DNA of 64,000 nt from Symsagittifera roscoffensis (lineage: Eukaryota > Xenacoelomorpha > Acoela > Convolutidae): positions 92,357,845 to 92,421,844 of the forward strand of contig NC_087062.1 in NCBI RefSeq assembly GCF_963678635.1, in the 5' to 3' direction. Of this stretch, positions 18,875 to 29,775 are shown piece after piece (position 1 is the first letter of the stretch; each line of letters opens with the position of its first letter). A program made the translations under genes and the position numbers. Below the pieces are notes generated by a model. That model had not been told where the DNA came from. It was given only the letters and a program-made list of their open reading frames with translations, and did no database searches.

Positions 18875-19108
18875 TTATGTTTGCAAATGAAAATCTAAAT
18901 TCATTGCCAGTAGTATTCTAAATATAAAAGTTTGTTCTGGTTTTTGCCTAACTATCATATAGCTATATGGTAAGTTTCTACTTTGTCGTATGTCGTCTCT
19001 GGTTCGAGGTCTTCTTCCAATTCCGGGTAGTTCTGTTATGGTTCGGAATATTGGCTCTGATCTATTGAGTCGTAGAGACATTTCGATTAAATTATTGTCG
19101 TATAACAT
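18875..19108 (-). CDS. Short leader ORF close to the primer-binding site, 77 aa
   Basis: This is an AUG-initiated frame about 90 nt downstream of the 5' LTR. The first 38 or so residues (starting MLYDNNLIEMSLRLNRSEP, through ELPGIGRR) are well conserved in retroelement 2 (40283-40477), after which the two copies diverge. Conservation limited to the N-terminus suggests an upstream exon or uORF, the kind of leader that could donate an AUG to spliced mRNAs. I found no splice donor shared by both copies at the point of divergence. Confidence 0.45.
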   Translation of the reverse strand: MLYDNNLIEMSLRLNRSEPIFRTITELPGIGRRPRTRDDIRQSRNLPYSYMIVRQKPEQTFIFRILLAMNLDFHLQT

Positions 19109-19175
19109 TTTGTAAATGTTTTTGTCTAATTTCTAATCTATTTTGGTTAATTCTAAGCTATTAAGGTCTTGTTCG

Positions 19176-19193
19176 AGACTTATGGTCGCACCA
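19176..19193 (-). promoter_or_regulatory. Primer-binding site (PBS)
   Basis: Two bases after the 5' LTR end (minus) comes TGGTGCGACCATAAGTCT, which begins with TGG as expected for pairing to a tRNA CCA end. It is conserved in retroelement 2 (40551-40568). It implies a tRNA 3' end of GGTCGCACCA. I do not recognise which tRNA this is. Confidence 0.7.
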
Positions 19194-19195
19194 GA

Positions 19196-19605
19196 TGAGT
19201 TATGTATGTTGTCTATAACTCATAGAGTAATTTCGGATAGGGTACACCGTCTGCTCGTCACGCTATCTTATTTTCGGCCGGATAGATTCGTGCAACTTCT
19301 TAGTCTAATACCGATCCTAATCTTACTCTTATACTATCTAGTCTCAGGTTGTTTAACTAGTCTCTGCTAGGCTCAATAGATCTAGGGTATACTGGTTTAT
19401 TGCGGCTGCTGAAGTGCTCGGGAGAGTCCAACTATTTTCTAAGTTAAATTCAAATCTCTCTGGTGCTGAAATTACAAGTAACTTCAGCACTTACAAATAA
19501 GTGGGTTGTTAGTTAGATGGGTCATGATTGGTTAATATTAAATACTTTACATTGGTAAAATATCTAATTTATCCAATCATAAAATGTAGTTTAGATCAGG
19601 TTCCT
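19196..19605 (-). repeat. 5' LTR of retroelement 1
   Basis: This 410-bp direct repeat of 693-1102 shows about three substitutions, one being the very last plus-strand base (T in place of A). Upstream of gag in sense direction, it should drive transcription. Confidence 0.93.
19326..19334 (-). promoter_or_regulatory. TATA-like box in the 5' LTR
   Basis: Minus-strand GTATAAGAG lies about 270 nt into the LTR, leaving room for a start site and R/U5. Retroelement 2 has GATATAAGAG at the same place. Only motif and conservation support this call. Confidence 0.4.
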
Positions 19606-19668
19606 TCTGAATATTATTTTTCTGCTCATTTCGAATCTCAAAGTTCGTAGAAATAAAAAATATATTAA
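19606..19668. repeat. Right copy of the long flanking duplication of retroelement 1
   Basis: Exact repeat of 630-692, ending in TTAA and followed by unrelated sequence. It directly abuts the right LTR. Confidence 0.85.
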
Positions 19669-20745
19669 TGTTGCTTACGAAATATAGCCATGTTCAAAGT
19701 ATCTTAAAACAGCTTTTACTCAAACACTATTCAGTCAAAGTTGTGAAATTCAGACCCTGTGTTTTAGCGGAGAGCTTGATAATTGTAAGAAACACTTTTG
19801 TGAACACGGAACTTTTGCGATTCAGCCATTATTGTTCTGACTTTCAAATTAACCATGAGAATAACTTCATTGTGTGATTCTTTCTTAAATTTATCCTTGC
19901 CATGATTCCAAAATTAGAAAGATAAGTTATATGCCCTCATGGTATGTTCACACCAGTGGTATCCTCGAATAATTTTGAGCTTTTTGACGAAGAAATTGGT
20001 AGGACGGTTTTTGACAAAAATTGCGGATTTTTTTTAGGTCAGTCATTAAGAAGCCTGAAGGAACTTTTCCAAATTTCTAGTGGCCGTCTGTCAAAAAGTG
20101 AAGTCGTAAAACATTTCCAAAGGAGGAACTTCTGTAAATTGTTTGCTACCAAAATTGAGGATGACTTTCAAATTAGGTTACCTTTCGGTCGATACACGGA
20201 AATCTCAGGAAAGCAAATACACGGAAAGCTCTGAAGTTAATAAAACGGTCAAACGACCAAACTTCTAAAAAATAATTCAATAAGTGGTTTCATTAATGGC
20301 ATGTTCCTTTTCTGTCCATCATTTGCTGAAGAATGGTGAAAATTTTTTGTATATGGTCAAAATTTGCCAGTTCAACAGCAGTTGTTTCTTGCATTCGTGC
20401 CTCGTAATAATTTTAAATATTCTTAAGAATTTTGAGACGCCTGAAAACATGCTTAATTTAGTCTTCTGGCGCTCTCTCAAATGATGTTTTTGCAAAAAGA
20501 ATTCCTCGTTTGTAATTCTGTACGTGTGATGACTTCACTTGGAAACAATTTATGGATCTACTTAATAATTTCCACCCCTTTCAAGAAAGGGGGAAGATTG
20601 TTAAGTGGATCAAAATGGTCGATTTTTCGACCAATCAAAATGCAGCAAAATTTGAATTCTCAATAGAAAGCTCATTGCCAAATTACTGTATATATTTATA
20701 GGGGTGGAGATTCTTAAGTACGTACCATACGGGGGGGGGGGGATG
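19669..20745. other. Intergenic; contains one member of a local repeat pair
   Basis: I recognise no gene. About 20212-20440 recurs in the same orientation at about 21402-21605, sharing the stretch around TTGCCAGTTCAACAGCAGTTGTTTC. The open frame at 19944-20234 (plus) has no recognisable motif. A G homopolymer lies at about 20731-20742. Confidence 0.5.
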
Positions 20746-20780
20746 TTAAGTAGATCCCAATTTATTATTATCACCATTAC

Positions 20781-20988
20781 CTTCGTCTTCCACTGAGTTA
20801 TGAGAAATGGGACAGAGGCAACTGGGCTCTGTGAGGTGTTTGTTGTGGGGGAAGTTGTACAGTTCGTACCACGATCCAGAGTAGTTTGCCAGGGGTTTGT
20901 AGGCTGTAGGGGGGAAATGGAGGGGGCAAGTCCAATGAAGGCTGTAGTAGAAATGAATCAGCGCGTAAACCAAGCCGTGCTCCACCAT
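20781..20988 (-). CDS. Possible lipocalin-like exon (or exon relic)
   Basis: Minus-strand frame from an ATG at 20988. It contains a Cys, then about 18 residues later NYSGSWYELYNFPH, then another Cys. This matches the lipocalin N-terminal G-x-W signature with flanking cysteine and the usual Tyr-Glu after the Trp. The frame meets GAAG|GTAATG, an acceptable 5' splice site, at 20781/20780. No further exons were found, the N-terminus is only weakly signal-peptide-like, and a short match can arise by chance. It may be a real host exon or a relic. Confidence 0.35.
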
Positions 20989-21401
20989 AGCTTATAAAAA
21001 TGCTAATTCTGAATTTTTGATGTGAACAAGTGTATTTTCTACAGAAAGTGTCAAATAAAAAGATTGAGTTCAACTTCAAGGTTGTTTTTTTTAATGATAA
21101 ATAATGTTCTTGTGCTTTCTCTTTCAAATTTTAACTTTTCTTAAAACTTGTTCTCACTAATAAGTTACAAGTTGAGCTTATTTGGCCATCTCAATTGAAT
21201 TAGATTTGAAGGTTTAAAATGAATCAAGGTGTTCGTTTATAAAACTATTACCTTGACTGTAGATGTCTCTTTTATACTTAAAAAACTCGGTTTTATTGGT
21301 CGAATGAGATTTTCAAACAAAAACACCCGAATGTAGGGATTGCAAACAACAAAGATTTACTAACAACAAAAGCAATGAATTTATTTGTCAAATAATATCA
21401 A

Positions 21402-21605
21402 ATACACGGAAAGATCTGAAGTCAATAAAACGATCATATGACCAAAATTTAAAAAATAATTCAACAGGTGATTTCTATAATGAAATGTTCCTTTTTGTCC
21501 ATTATTTGCTAAAGAATGGTCAATTTTTTTATATGGTGAAAATTTGCCAGTTCAACAGCAGTTGTTTCATGCATTCGTGTCGCATAATAATACTGAATAT
21601 TAAGA
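21402..21605 (+). repeat. Second member of the local repeat pair
   Basis: Direct, diverged repeat of about 20212-20440 (both begin near CAAATACACGGAAAG). No coding capacity was recognised. Confidence 0.55.
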
Positions 21606-22019
21606 CTTTTGGTTAATAAAATCTCTATTCTTGCATTTTTGCGGCTAGTATCCTGAGTTACACATTTGGCGCAAAACCTAGAGGTCTGGATCAATTCCCA
21701 CTGGGATCTTTTTTTGCTATATAAAAACATGCCAGGAAGGCGGAGCCTCCTGTCACCTATTGTAATATGTCACCCAATTCTTATCAAAAATTTCCGACTA
21801 TAGGTACCTTATTTCTCAAAAAAGGGTTGGCCGAGACAAATATTTGGAATAGAGAATTTAATGAGCTTAAGGTTAGAAAACTGGACTGAACGAGCCCAAT
21901 TTTCTAGAAACTGGGCACATTCAATTCAATTTCTAATGACAGGGCTCATAAAAACTTGCTATTTATTTAATCTGCTATTTATGTAATGAGCTTATTCGGT
22001 CATGCAAAAGATCTTTTTA

Positions 22020-22640
22020 AAAGTAAAGCTCATAACAAGACTGCTCGTATCAGGGCGAAAACCTGAATGTTCCGACTGCCTTTTAAGGTTTATGGAGCAG
22101 CAGTAATAACATAAAAAAATTAAATGAAATAAGATAAAATGAAAACTTTTTTCTTCTAAAATTTGAATTTTTTTATGAAAATCATCCCCCACACGCCATA
22201 TAAAGTACAAAAGGATAGATTTCGCTGCTTGTATTAAGTCAATTGTGGCAAATAAGCTTTTTTCAATCAATTAGGAGCGATTTCTAAGACGGATTAAATC
22301 TCCGCTTACGCGTTAATAGCGTGAATTATATCGCGCGTTAATTGTAACAAATTGGTCAAAATGGCCAAAATGGCAATCTTTAAACCCTCATAACTTTACG
22401 AAAAATGATCACAGGTGAAATATCTATTCAAATTTAAGCTCAGGACAACAATATCTTTTGAATGATATAAAAATTTTCCGTCAAAAATTGCTAGTTAAAA
22501 AGTCGAAATTTGTCTGAAGAAAAAAACCCACCCCGAGCACAAATATTCCGTTACTTTCGTATCGAAAGTCGGAAGAAAACCACCCGAGAACAAATATTCC
22601 GTTACTTTCGTATCGAAAGTCGGAACAATAACGCTTCTCA
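22020..22640 (+). repeat. Dispersed repeat Rep-2, copy 1
   Basis: This stretch runs from a TCAGGGCGAA-ACCTGAATGTTCCGACTGCC motif through CACACGCCATATAAAGTAC, ACGCGTTAATAGCG and TATCGCGCGTTAATTG. It is closely related to 43805-44370, and its second half to 49427-49700. Inside it, a 50-odd-bp segment around ATTCCGTTACTTTCGTATCG is tandemly duplicated (about 22507-22625). There is no ORF; it is probably a non-autonomous element. Confidence 0.65.
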
Positions 22641-23779
22641 AGGATTAGGAGAACAAAAATAACTAACACCGAAAAATAAAGACAAGACAAGTGTTCATCG
22701 AAAGCGACAACTGGTAGTAATTAGAAACCGCAACGGTTCGTAGAGCGCGGCCATTTGAAACAAGCGACAATTCGCATTAGGGCGTGGTAAGTTGCAACAA
22801 GTAGCTACATCGCGCTTACTTTCAACATGAGAGACACAGTGCGCGTCAATCAGTCTTTGCCGATCGATGTAATTTTAGGCATTATTATCTGGTCTGAATA
22901 ATTGTCTGGTGCAACCGCTGTCACTTTCGACAAGTTTTCTCTTCACGGAAAAATCAGATAAAATGGGGGTACAGGTACGAGTAGGTGTTTGTTACATAAA
23001 TCAAAACGAGGTCAAACAAGGCACTGGATAGGCTCACTGTTTGGTGTGTAGTTAGTTGGAAACAACAGATTATTCGTTAAACATGCTTTAAATTTAAATT
23101 GGATTCCACTTAAAAAATTTTTGTGCAATCAAAGCCCAAATACTTTGCAAAATTTTTTTTCGGGAATATTAGTTGTGTCGCAGTTTCTGTATCAAGCGGA
23201 TATAGCAATTTGTTCAGGAATCCGCAAATGTTAACGGAATCTGCAAGTTGTTAACGAACTCCGCACATGTAAGTTGATTCTGCAAAGTTTTGACGTTTAA
23301 TTTTATTTAAATAGGTTCCATATATTGTGAGCTGATTCCGCAAAATTGTTATGGTAATGTTATGAAAACATATTTTGTATGGACTCTGGACACTATTCCG
23401 AATTCTTTGTTCCGGATTCCGCTAACTTGGTTACTTTTTGGGTATTTCTGAGCAAAACAGTGTTTAAACTATTTTTCATGGAATTACAAACAGCAAAACG
23501 ATCAAACAAATCGTGTTAGGGATTCCGTGACAGATCTATTTTGGGGGATTTAGGTTACAATCTACAAAATGCACAGTATGACCTCGTAATGATAAGAGAA
23601 GAATGGTCCTCATTTTATGAACGGAGTGGTTAAAGTAACGACGAATTTCCGACAAGGCCAGTTTTTCCGTGATAGCGAGGTGACCGAATTATACCTTTTA
23701 TTTGAAAAAATCCCAGCTTAAGAAGTTTTGACCCAGGGATCATTATTATTACTATTTTCTTACGATGCGAAAGAGCTTC

Positions 23780-24559
23780 AACGCTTCAAAAATCAACTGC
23801 TTCGTAGATGGAACAACTTTTCCATGTATCTATGACCTGCTCCCCGATAAACGACAAGAAACGTACAACGCTTTCTGGTCAAACTTGAAAGCAGATATCG
23901 TCCCCCTGCCCCAGTTTAATCATGATGGACTTTGAAATGGCTTGCATCAATTCTGTGGGTGACAACTTTCCAGACACAGAAATCAAAGGTTGTTTCTTTC
24001 ACTTCTCGCAAGCCATTTACAGAAAGATACTCGAATTTGGTTATGCAGTTCAGTATCGCAAGGACAAAGACTTTAACCTAGCTATACGTTTTTTAGCTGC
24101 TCTTGCGTTTGCCCCACCCTTACATGTAGAAGCCTGGTATAAACAAATACTAGTAACTTCCACATTCCTGACGACATCAAGAATTATTTTGAGGACACCC
24201 TTGAAGGCAACGAAATGCGAAACTCGACAAGTCGGAAATCGCGATTCGACATGGATATGTGGAACGTTTACTTCAGGACCATTGACGACCTCCCCAGAAC
24301 AAACAATGCCCTTGAAGGATTCCACCGTGGATTCGAATCCATGCTCCAAATGTCAATTCCTGGAATTTGGAAGTTCATTGAGGCAATTCAGAGGCAGCAA
24401 TCACTGCAATCTTTCAGTTTTGCTCAAATGCAGCTCGGCAAGAAAGTCCATACAAGGAAAGAGGATAATTTTGGGAGGATCAAGAGAATTGTATGCTCTG
24501 CCGCTAACTACAAAGAGTTGGATTATCTTAAAGCCATAGCTGTTAACTTGTCCTTTTAG
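23780..24559 (+). pseudogene. Mutator-like (MULE) transposase relic
   Basis: Three successive frames together give MULE transposase features. These are LLPDKRQETYNAFW (about 23840), then DFEMACINSV and CFFHFSQAIYRKI in a second frame (from 23922), then RTNNALEGFHRGFESML in a third (about 24290-24340), running to a stop at 24557-24559. At least two frameshifts, and the missing N-terminal and first catalytic parts, make it non-functional. Family knowledge: these motifs are the core of MULE/FLYWCH-associated transposases. A second 3' fragment lies inverted at about 63299-63545. Confidence 0.8.
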
Positions 24560-24649
24560 TTTTTAGTTTTTAATCTATCTACTTCTTTTCTGTTAATTAT
24601 CTTTCATTTTTTAATTCAAGTCTTAGTGTCGCTGTTTTGTTGAATTCGA

Positions 24650-24790
24650 ATGTGGGGGATTTTAAACTAGAAACTGGGGGATTTTGTCCTAGGGGGATTG
24701 GGTCCTACGGAGGATTTAGTCCTGGGGGATTATATCCGGTGGGATTTTATCCTGGGGGATTTTATCCTGGGGGATTTAGTCCTGGACCTT
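24650..24790 (+). repeat. GGGGGATTT-rich minisatellite behind the MULE relic
   Basis: Degenerate units of about 17 bp, typified by TCCTGGGGGATTTTA, are repeated some eight times. The same array, in the same position relative to the transposase, occurs inverted at about 63040-63205. It is therefore part of the transposon's 3' end. Confidence 0.75.
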
Positions 24791-24964
24791 AATTTTTCAT
24801 GGCATTTTTCGGTAAGTTAGCTTGAGCGTAGCCTTTTAATCTGTTACACTTAGTTCAATTCATTTTTCAAAACCAAGCTCTCATATCCGCCCATATTTAA
24901 ATTTCTGGCTTGGTTTCTTTTTATTAATAAAAAAAATTGTGGGTGAAAGAGAATTTTTGATAAT

Positions 24965-25135
24965 TATCAGGGGCAGATTAAGAGGGGGGCAGGGGTCATT
25001 GAGCAACCCCTCCCCCCCTCCCCCCTCTGCCCCTCGTGGATTCAAAACCCCTCACCAAATAAAAGATCTCTCTTTTGTTATTGTTTTTATGACATCCATC
25101 TTCTGCCGACCAATTTTTCCAACCTGTGTAAGGTA
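24965..25135 (-). repeat. Dispersed repeat Rep-1, fragment in unit A
   Basis: Inverted relative to the copies at 45620-49425, recognised by GGATTC-AAAACCCCTC and TTATGACATCCATCTTCTGCCGACC. The same fragment recurs in unit B (28330-28500). It contains C/G-rich runs. Confidence 0.5.
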
Positions 25136-26346
25136 AGTTTTGTCTGCAAATTTGCTTATATTGCGGATTCAGCAAAAAAACTGAATTATCCGAAAAGAAA
25201 TCAGTGAAAGCATTTGAAGCTGCGTTATAATTTAGACATTTCTCAGTGGATCCCCAACGCAAAAATCCAAAATTAGTGCTCATTCCGTGCGTCTGGAAGA
25301 GCATAACCTGCGATCATGGCTGCAATTAAATTGGAGCATCGGCTTCAAAACTTTGTTTCAGTTTCTTGATTTTTATTGAAATATTGAAATTGACGCCTTG
25401 CATGGTTTACGCCTGGGGCTAAATATCATCAATCAATTTCACACAGTTTTTTTTCCGTTGATTATAATATTGAGGTATTTCTGGGCGCAAAGCACATTCA
25501 AGTACCTCTGCTTCTATATTAAGGCAAAGAGCCCAGAGTTTTTCATTTTCCCGAATTTGATCCTCAAAGGTTTCAGCCTAAGTTGTTTCTAAAAGTCTCT
25601 TATTTAAGACATGCATGCATGCTATCCATAATTATAATGTTAAAAAATCAGAGGAGTCAAGTGCTTTACAGCAAATTTCATCTTTCCCATTATCAGCCGT
25701 GGCTGAAGAAAATCACATTATTCGTTAAACGCATTTGAACTGCTTCTCCTTCTTAGGAATTTTTCTCCCCTGAATTTTTGAGATTTTTGGATAATCCTTC
25801 AGTTAGTTGCCTTCTTCTTTGTGTTTTGACATTTGAACAATGAGGTGCTTATTTGAGCATACTGTAGTTTTATTTCTAAGACAATATTCAACTTGGGAAT
25901 AACAGTTTTTGAATAACATATGTGATCAGAATAACAGAATTTTTTGTTTTCTGATGAAAGTATGTTGCTGTATTACAATATTAGGCCTCCTTGCTAACAT
26001 TCTTTGCCACTTGAGGAACGAATTGAGCGGCACTTCAAGATCCCCAGCCACAAATGTTTCTATAACCGCGACACATGAAGTCGAAAAGAGTCCGAGGCTC
26101 TGAAGAGTCTAGCTTTTTTTACTCTTCAATTCCAGATCTGGCTGTAAAGATTCATAAGTGTATAGACACGTTGGAGTCAGATAGCGTATGGCGACGAATT
26201 ACAGACATCCCCATAAGACCAATCACATTAAATAAATTTTGAGATGTCGCCTTTATTAATTCCAACGAGAAGCTTTTTAAAGTATTGTTTTTTCATAAGG
26301 AAACCTCTATTCACTTTCATTCTGAATTATTTCATGCTGAGCTTAA

Positions 26347-26756
26347 TCAGTTAGGTTCGAGGTGTAACTCATAGAGTAATTTCGGATAGGGTACACCGTC
26401 TGCTCGTCACGCTATCTTATTTTCGGCCGGATAGATTCGTGCAACTTCTTAGTCTAATACCGATCCTAATCTTACTCTTATACCTTCTAGTCTCAGGGTG
26501 TTTAACTAGTCTCTGCTAGGCTCAATAGATCTAGGGTATACTGGTTTGTTGCGGCTGCTGAAGTTCTCTTGGAGAGACAACTAATTTCTAAGTTAAATTC
26601 AAATCTCTCTGGTGCTGAAATTACAAGTAATTTCAGCAATTACAAATAAGTGGTTTGTTAGTTAGATGGATCGTGATTGGTTAATATTAAATATTTTATA
26701 GAGATAAAATATCCAATTTATAACCAAAGAATAAATATAGTTTATATCTGGTTCCA
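26347..26756 (-). repeat. Duplicated 3' LTR of retroelement 2 (in unit A)
   Basis: A 410-bp LTR nearly identical to 29776-30185, preceded by the same flank ending in CTTAA. It was produced by the segmental duplication, not by a separate insertion. Confidence 0.9.
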
Positions 26757-27401
26757 CCCATCCGGGGTTTACAGAGTTTTGAATCTTAGATCTTCTAACT
26801 GTAATGAAGGATGGATGTTGGTCGTTGTTGTTTGACGGGCATCATTTCCTGTTTTGTTCTTGGAGAAGAAAGCTCCAGGAAGCTGGAGTCATCGATAGGA
26901 AGTTGTTAGTTATCGTTTGACTGTCAAAGAAATCAATCTGATTTCAAGATGGTTTGTTATGATCGTCTGTTCTTGATTGGTTGTGTAGAACTGTGTTTCG
27001 ATCTGGTTTGGGAATGGCGTGAAGATCGTGTTTGGAGGGGATGCCTTGTATTTCAGATCTGTACGTATACTTGAACATCGAGGTGGTCATTGGTATGATT
27101 CAATGAAGTCCTTTTCTGCGAAGTCAAGTCGTACTCTAAATCCTTTATGAGTCGTGATAGTGAGCGGCATGTCAGTTGTATTTAGCCATTCTGTAGGTTG
27201 AGTGTGATGGGGTCGTCTAGTCTTTGGATGCTCTTTGTTGTGGTTGTTCGTGATCCATGTACTGCACATTATAATTTACATTTTATAAAACTTTGTTAGT
27301 TCTGTTTATTAGTAATGATTTTGATTAATTGTTTTCGCAAAAGCGTTTTAGTTTTAGTTCAGTTATTTTTAAGAGTTACTCACACTTGAGTACTTTTTGG
27401 C
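26757..27401 (-). mobile_element. Fragment of retroelement interior attached to the duplicated LTR
   Basis: Matches 30186-30832 almost base for base, and more distantly 1103-1760 of retroelement 1. It is 3' non-coding sequence with no gene. Confidence 0.9.
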
Positions 27402-28329
27402 ATGCTTTAAAGTTAAATTGGATTCCGCTTACAAATTTTTCTTGCAATCAAAGCCCAAATATTTTGCAACGTTATTTTTCGGGAATATTAGTTGTGTCGC
27501 AGTTTCCGTAACAAGCGGACATAGCAATTTGTTCAGGAATCCGAAAATGTTAGCGGAATCTGCCAGTTGTTAACGAATTCCGCACATGTAAGTTGATTCT
27601 GCAAAGTTTTGATGTTTAATGTAACCATTTAAATAGGTTCCAGATATTGTGAGCGGATTCCGCAAAATTGTTATGTTAATGTTATGAAAACACATTTTGT
27701 ATAGACTCTGGACACTATTCCGAGTTCCTTGTTCCGGATTCCGCTAACTTGGTTACTTTTTTGGGTATTTCTTTTGGGTAAAAAAGTGGTTAAGCTATTT
27801 TTTTTCGTGGAAAAACAAACAGAAAAACGATCAAAAAAATCGTGTTAGGGATTCCGTGACTGATCTATTTTGGAGGATGGTGCGTATTTAGGTTAAAATT
27901 TACAAAATGCCCAGTATGACCTCGTAATGAAAGAGAAGAATGGTCCCCATTTTTTGAACGGAGTGGTTAAAGTAAGGACGAATTTCCGACAAGACTAGTT
28001 TTTCCGTGATAGCGAGGGGACCGAATTATACCTTTTGTTTGAAAAAATCCCAGCTTAAGAAATTTCGACCCCAGGGATCATTATTATTACTATTTTTTTA
28101 TGATGCGAAAGAGCCTCTACGCTTCAAAAATCAAACGTTTGATTTCTTTTTGTCATTTGGTCTATTTTTCATGGCATTTTTCGGTAGGTTAGCTTGAGCC
28201 TAGCCTTTTAATCTGTTACACTTAATTAAATTCATTTTGCAAGATCATACTCTCATATCCTCCCATATTTAAATTTCTGGCTTGGTTTTTTTTTATTGAT
28301 AAAAAAAATTGTAGGTGAAAGAGAATTTT

Positions 28330-28500
28330 TGATAATTATTAGGGGCAGATTAAGAGGGGAGCAGGGGTCATCGAACAACCCCTCCCCCCCCCCCTCCGCT
28401 CCTCGGGGATTCAAAACCCCTCACCAAATAAAAGATCCCTCTTTTGGTCTTGTTTTTATGACATCCATCTTCTGCCGACCAATTTTTCTAACCTGTGAAA
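28330..28500 (-). repeat. Dispersed repeat Rep-1, fragment in unit B
   Basis: The counterpart of 24965-25135, with the same TTATGACATCCATCTTCTGCCGACC core and a C-rich run. Confidence 0.5.
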
Positions 28501-28834
28501 GGTAAGTTTTGTCTGCAAATTTGCTTATATCGCGGATTCAGCAAAAAACTGAATTATCCGAAAAGAAATCAGTGAAAGCATTTGAAGCTGCGTTATAAAT
28601 TAGACATTTCTCTGTGGATCCCCAACGCAAAAATCCAAAATTAGTGTTGTCGGCTCATTCCGTGCGTCTGGAAGAGCATAACCTGCTATCCTGGCTTCAA
28701 TTAAATTGGAGCATCGGCTTCAAAACTTTGTTTCAGTCTCTTGATTTTTATTGAAATATTGAAATTGACGCCCCTCATGGTTAATGCATGGTGACGCGGG
28801 GCTGAATATCATCATTCAATTTCACAGTTTTTGT

Positions 28835-29117
28835 GAGAAAATTGAAATTTGCTGTAATGCACTTGACTCTGATTTTTTAACATTATAATTATGGATAGCA
28901 TGCATGCATGTCTTAAATAAGAGACTTTTAGAAACAGCTTAGGCTGAAACCTAAGGCAAAGAGCCCAGAGTTTTTTATTTTCCCGAATTTGATCCTCAAA
29001 GGTTTCAGCCTAAGCTGCTTCTAAAAGTCTCTTATTTAAGACATGCATGCATGCTATCCATAATTATAATGTTAAAAAATCAGAGTCAAGTGCATTACAG
29101 CAAATTTCAATTTTCTC
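28835..29117. repeat. 118-bp inverted repeat with 47-bp spacer
   Basis: Arms 28835-28952 and 29000-29117 are reverse complements with about one mismatch, including ATGCATGCATG. Unit A has only the right arm (about 25560-25690) and unrelated sequence where the left arm should be. The left arm is therefore a new inverted copy of its neighbour, as made by template switching during replication. Confidence 0.85.
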
Positions 29118-29775
29118 ATTATCGGCCATGGCTGAAGAAAACCACATTATTCGTTAAACGCATTTGAACTGCTTCTCCTTTTTAAGAATTTTTCTCCCCT
29201 GAATTTTTGAGATTTTTGGAGAATCCTTCAGTTAGTTGTCTTCTTCTTTGTGTTTTGACATTTCAACAATGAGGTGCTTATTTGAGCATGCTGTAGTTTT
29301 ATTTCTAAGACAATATTCAATTTGAGAATAACAGTTTTTGAATAACATATGTGATCAGAATAACAGAATTTTTTGTTTTCTGATGAAAGTATGTTGCTGT
29401 ATTACAATATTAGGCCTCCTTGCTAACATTCTTTGCCACTTGAGGAACGAATTGAGCGGCACTTCAAGATCCCCAGCCACAAATGTTTCTATAACCGCGA
29501 CACATGAAGTCGAAAAGAGTCCGAGGCTCTGAAGAGTCTAGCTTTTTTTACTCTTCAATTCCAGATCTGGCTGTAAAGATTCATAAGTGTATAGACACGT
29601 TGGAGTCAGATAGCGTATGGCGACGAATTACAGACATCCCCATAAGACCAATCACATTAAATAAATTTTGAGATGTCGCCTTTATTAATTCCAACGAGAA
29701 GCATTTTAAAGTATTGTTTTTTCATAAGGAAACCTCTATTCACTTTCATTCTGAATTATTTCATGCTGAGCTTAA

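Larger units (their letters stand above)
693..19605 (-). mobile_element. Giant Ty3/gypsy-type LTR retroelement 1 with env and four extra ORFs
   Basis: The 18,913-bp element is bounded by 410-bp direct LTRs (693-1102 and 19196-19605). On the minus strand the LTR starts TGGAACC and ends TAACTCA, giving TG...CA termini. About three differences between the LTRs point to recent insertion. Gene order in sense direction is leader ORF, 155-aa basic ORF, Gag-Pol (2740 codons), two small membrane ORFs, a Met-free Pro/Ser/Thr-rich frame, Env, and a 601-aa unknown. Order within pol is protease, RT, RNase H, integrase with a GPY/F module, which is Ty3/gypsy order. The only clear lesion is one nonsense codon in env. 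Its size and number of accessory ORFs are unusual for the group. A deleted relative lies at 29776-40980. Confidence 0.95.
23084..27401. repeat. Segmental tandem duplication, unit A
   Basis: This unit begins at about CATGCTTTAAA and parallels 27402-30832. It carries flanking DNA, a Mutator-like relic with minisatellite (absent from unit B), a Rep-1 copy, an LTR (26347-26756) and the first 645 bp inside that LTR. The junction with unit B lies at TTTTTGGCA|TGCTTTAAAG near 27401. The 3' LTR of retroelement 2 was therefore already in place when the segment duplicated. Confidence 0.8.

Noticed and set aside
25909-26103. A 64-aa plus-strand frame present twice (also 29338-29532)
   Set aside because: Identity of the two copies is explained by the recent tandem duplication; there is no start context, motif or third copy to support a gene.
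26347-26756. A separate solo-LTR insertion
   Set aside because: It has the same left flank and the same internal sequence as the LTR at 29776-30185, so it is a product of the tandem duplication.
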